A stretch of DNA of 64,000 nt from Nitrobacteraceae bacterium AZCC 2146 (GTDB lineage: Bacteria; Pseudomonadota; Alphaproteobacteria; Rhizobiales; Xanthobacteraceae). The translations under genes were made by a program, and so were the position numbers. The stretch is from the NCBI GenBank assembly GCA_036924855.1, contig JBAGRP010000001.1, forward strand, positions 2,604,001 through 2,668,000, given 5' to 3'. The notes under the pieces are model-generated. The model had not been told where the DNA came from. It saw only the letters and a list, made by a program, of their open reading frames with translations, and searched no databases. Position 1 is the stretch's first letter, and each line of letters begins with the position of its first letter. Shown in pieces: positions 63,181 through 64,000 of the stretch.

Positions 63181-63422
63181 CTGGTGGGTTTCGCGTCTTG
63201 ACCTGGGTCGAGCAACCGGTGGAGATGAACGATGAAGTAGCGCATATGGGCGTTGTCGACCGTCATCTGCGCCTTGGACTTCCAGGCCGTGAACGCGGTG
63301 GCGTAGTTCGGGTAGACTCCGACGATCTCGACCTGATCGAGATCCTTGAAGGTGTTGCCCTTCAGGTCGGTCAGTTCGCCGCCGATAACCAGATGAAGCA
63401 ACTGTTGCGCGCCGTCCGACAT
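63177..63422 (-). CDS. DUF4170-domain protein
   Basis: An 81-residue protein: LLHLVIGGELTDLKGNTFKDLDQVEIVGVYPNYATAFTAWKSKAQMTVDNAHMRYFIVHLHRLLDP is the DUF4170 pattern. Restricted to alphaproteobacteria and usually located just upstream of the DUF374 acyltransferase and waaA, as here. Cytoplasmic, function unknown; probably linked to lipid A assembly by its constant neighbourhood. Confidence 0.9.
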   Translation of the reverse strand: MSDGAQQLLHLVIGGELTDLKGNTFKDLDQVEIVGVYPNYATAFTAWKSKAQMTVDNAHMRYFIVHLHRLLDPGQDAKPTS

Positions 63423-63484
63423 GAATGTGTTTCCTGCAGCTGCCCGGCTGCGATCAGATGAATTCGAATGGGTCGCGCGGCCGG

Positions 63485-64000
63485 TCAGACCTGCCTGTTC
63501 CGAAACTGCTCAACGATGCAAGCATGACGATCGGCCCCCGCTGCCACCAGCAACCCGTGCGTCACTTCCTGGCGATTATAGAGGATCGCATCGCCGGAAA
63601 GCGCGGTCATCCTACCATTCGCTTCGTGCACGATCAAATCCGCCGCGGCAAGGTCCCAGTCGCGGCTCTGACCGCCGGCAAAGGCGGCATCGAGCCTGCC
63701 GTTCGCCACCCAGCACAGCCGCAGCGCCAGCGAGCCGATTCGCGGATAGAGCGTGATGTCCTGCAATGGCCGGGCGAGACGCTCCACCAGCGGCTTCGGG
63801 CCGGCGACGCGGGAAAAATCCATTTCGGTGCCGGCGGTGGCGTGGACCGGCACGCCGTTGCAGGTGGTGCCCTGGCCGCGCACGGCAAAGAAAAATTCAT
63901 CTGTGGACGGCGCGAATACCGCGGCGAGCAGCGGCCTGGCCTCGTCCACCAGCGCCACGCTGACACACCAGTCCTCGCGCCCGGCGAGATAGCCGCGGGT
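63485..64000 (-). CDS. inositol-monophosphatase-family protein (5' part outside the window)
   Basis: The C-terminal 171 codons of an FIG-superfamily phosphatase run to the right edge. Motif WDLAAADLIVHEANGRM is the second metal-binding signature (W-D-x-A-A), and DEFFFAVRGQGTTCNGVPV is typical. The lineage includes CysQ (3'-phosphoadenosine 5'-phosphate phosphatase) and inositol/histidinol phosphatases; the first metal motif is not in view, so the substrate class stays open. It lies 62 bp upstream of DUF4170 and starts beyond position 64000. Confidence 0.88.
   Translation of the reverse strand, partial: TRGYLAGREDWCVSVALVDEARPLLAAVFAPSTDEFFFAVRGQGTTCNGVPVHATAGTEMDFSRVAGPKPLVERLARPLQDITLYPRIGSLALRLCWVANGRLDAAFAGGQSRDWDLAAADLIVHEANGRMTALSGDAILYNRQEVTHGLLVAAGADRHACIVEQFRNRQV

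Noticed and set aside
1..64000. tRNA, rRNA and CRISPR elements
   Set aside because: I looked through the intergenic stretches for T-loop consensus and regularly spaced direct repeats and found none that hold up.

Overview
The window is a GC-rich (roughly 64-65% by eye) chromosomal segment of an alphaproteobacterium, most likely the Bradyrhizobium/Rhodopseudomonas/Tardiphaga group (Nitrobacteraceae, Hyphomicrobiales). The evidence is the conserved local gene orders (ychF-pth-rplY; lgt-midA-pgeF; uvrC-pgsA-moaD-moaE), a PetP/PetR-like regulator pair beside a sensor kinase, the alphaproteobacterial small families DUF2093, DUF4170 and DUF4282, an Omp25-type barrel protein, and several families of palindromic intergenic repeats typical of Rhizobiales. 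It is dense core chromosome; I see no prophage, integrase, transposase, CRISPR array, rRNA or tRNA gene.

Layout. 0-7.4 kb: the end of an unidentified gene, an exported protein of unknown role, small membrane proteins, two MaoC-fold proteins, DUF4282, then ychF, pth and rplY on the minus strand, followed by a compact hicAB toxin-antitoxin pair and a UbiK-like factor. 7.5-15.1 kb: lgt, midA and pgeF overlap as an operon, then a lipoprotein, prs, ribH (minus), a 424-bp intergenic region crowded with GANTC methylation sites, a YbjN-domain protein, a GNAT enzyme and proC. 15.2-20.7 kb: a MarR (PetP-like) / OmpR-type (PetR-like) / histidine kinase operon on the minus strand, divergent from ilvE, and a MATE exporter. 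20.8-25.4 kb: uvrC, pgsA, moaD, moaE and prmB, transcribed leftward. 25.7-31.3 kb: an outer-membrane barrel protein, a cold-shock protein, rlmJ, a periplasmic RNase T2 and several small exported proteins, a thioesterase and a tautomerase. 31.4-39.7 kb: hisS, an omega-transaminase, a TipF-like degenerate EAL protein, a HAD hydrolase, a CheY-like receiver and ribF. 39.9-48.2 kb: ileS and lspA, an exported protein, a catalytic/non-catalytic M16 peptidase pair and arfB. 48.5-54.3 kb: mutL, a VOC protein, rsmD, an rluB-type pseudouridine synthase with a very long disordered N-terminus, and tadA. 54.4-58 kb: a deleted alpha/beta-hydrolase pseudogene, purD, and a three-gene hydrolase/membrane protein/HTH operon with a palindromic candidate operator. 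58-64 kb: xseA, DUF2093, and a leftward lipid A/Kdo operon (DUF4170, DUF374 acyltransferase, waaA, lpxK) behind an inositol-monophosphatase-family gene cut by the window edge.

Themes. Many genes serve translation and RNA maturation (ychF, pth, rplY, prmB, rlmJ, rsmD, rluB, tadA, arfB, hisS, ileS) or envelope assembly (lgt, lspA, pgsA, pgeF, lpxK, waaA, omp). No clear novel multi-gene system was found. The best leads are the GANTC cluster at 12.9-13.1 kb, the perfect palindromes in front of hisS and of the 57.9-kb operon, the low-GC patch inside hisS, and the degenerate EAL protein.
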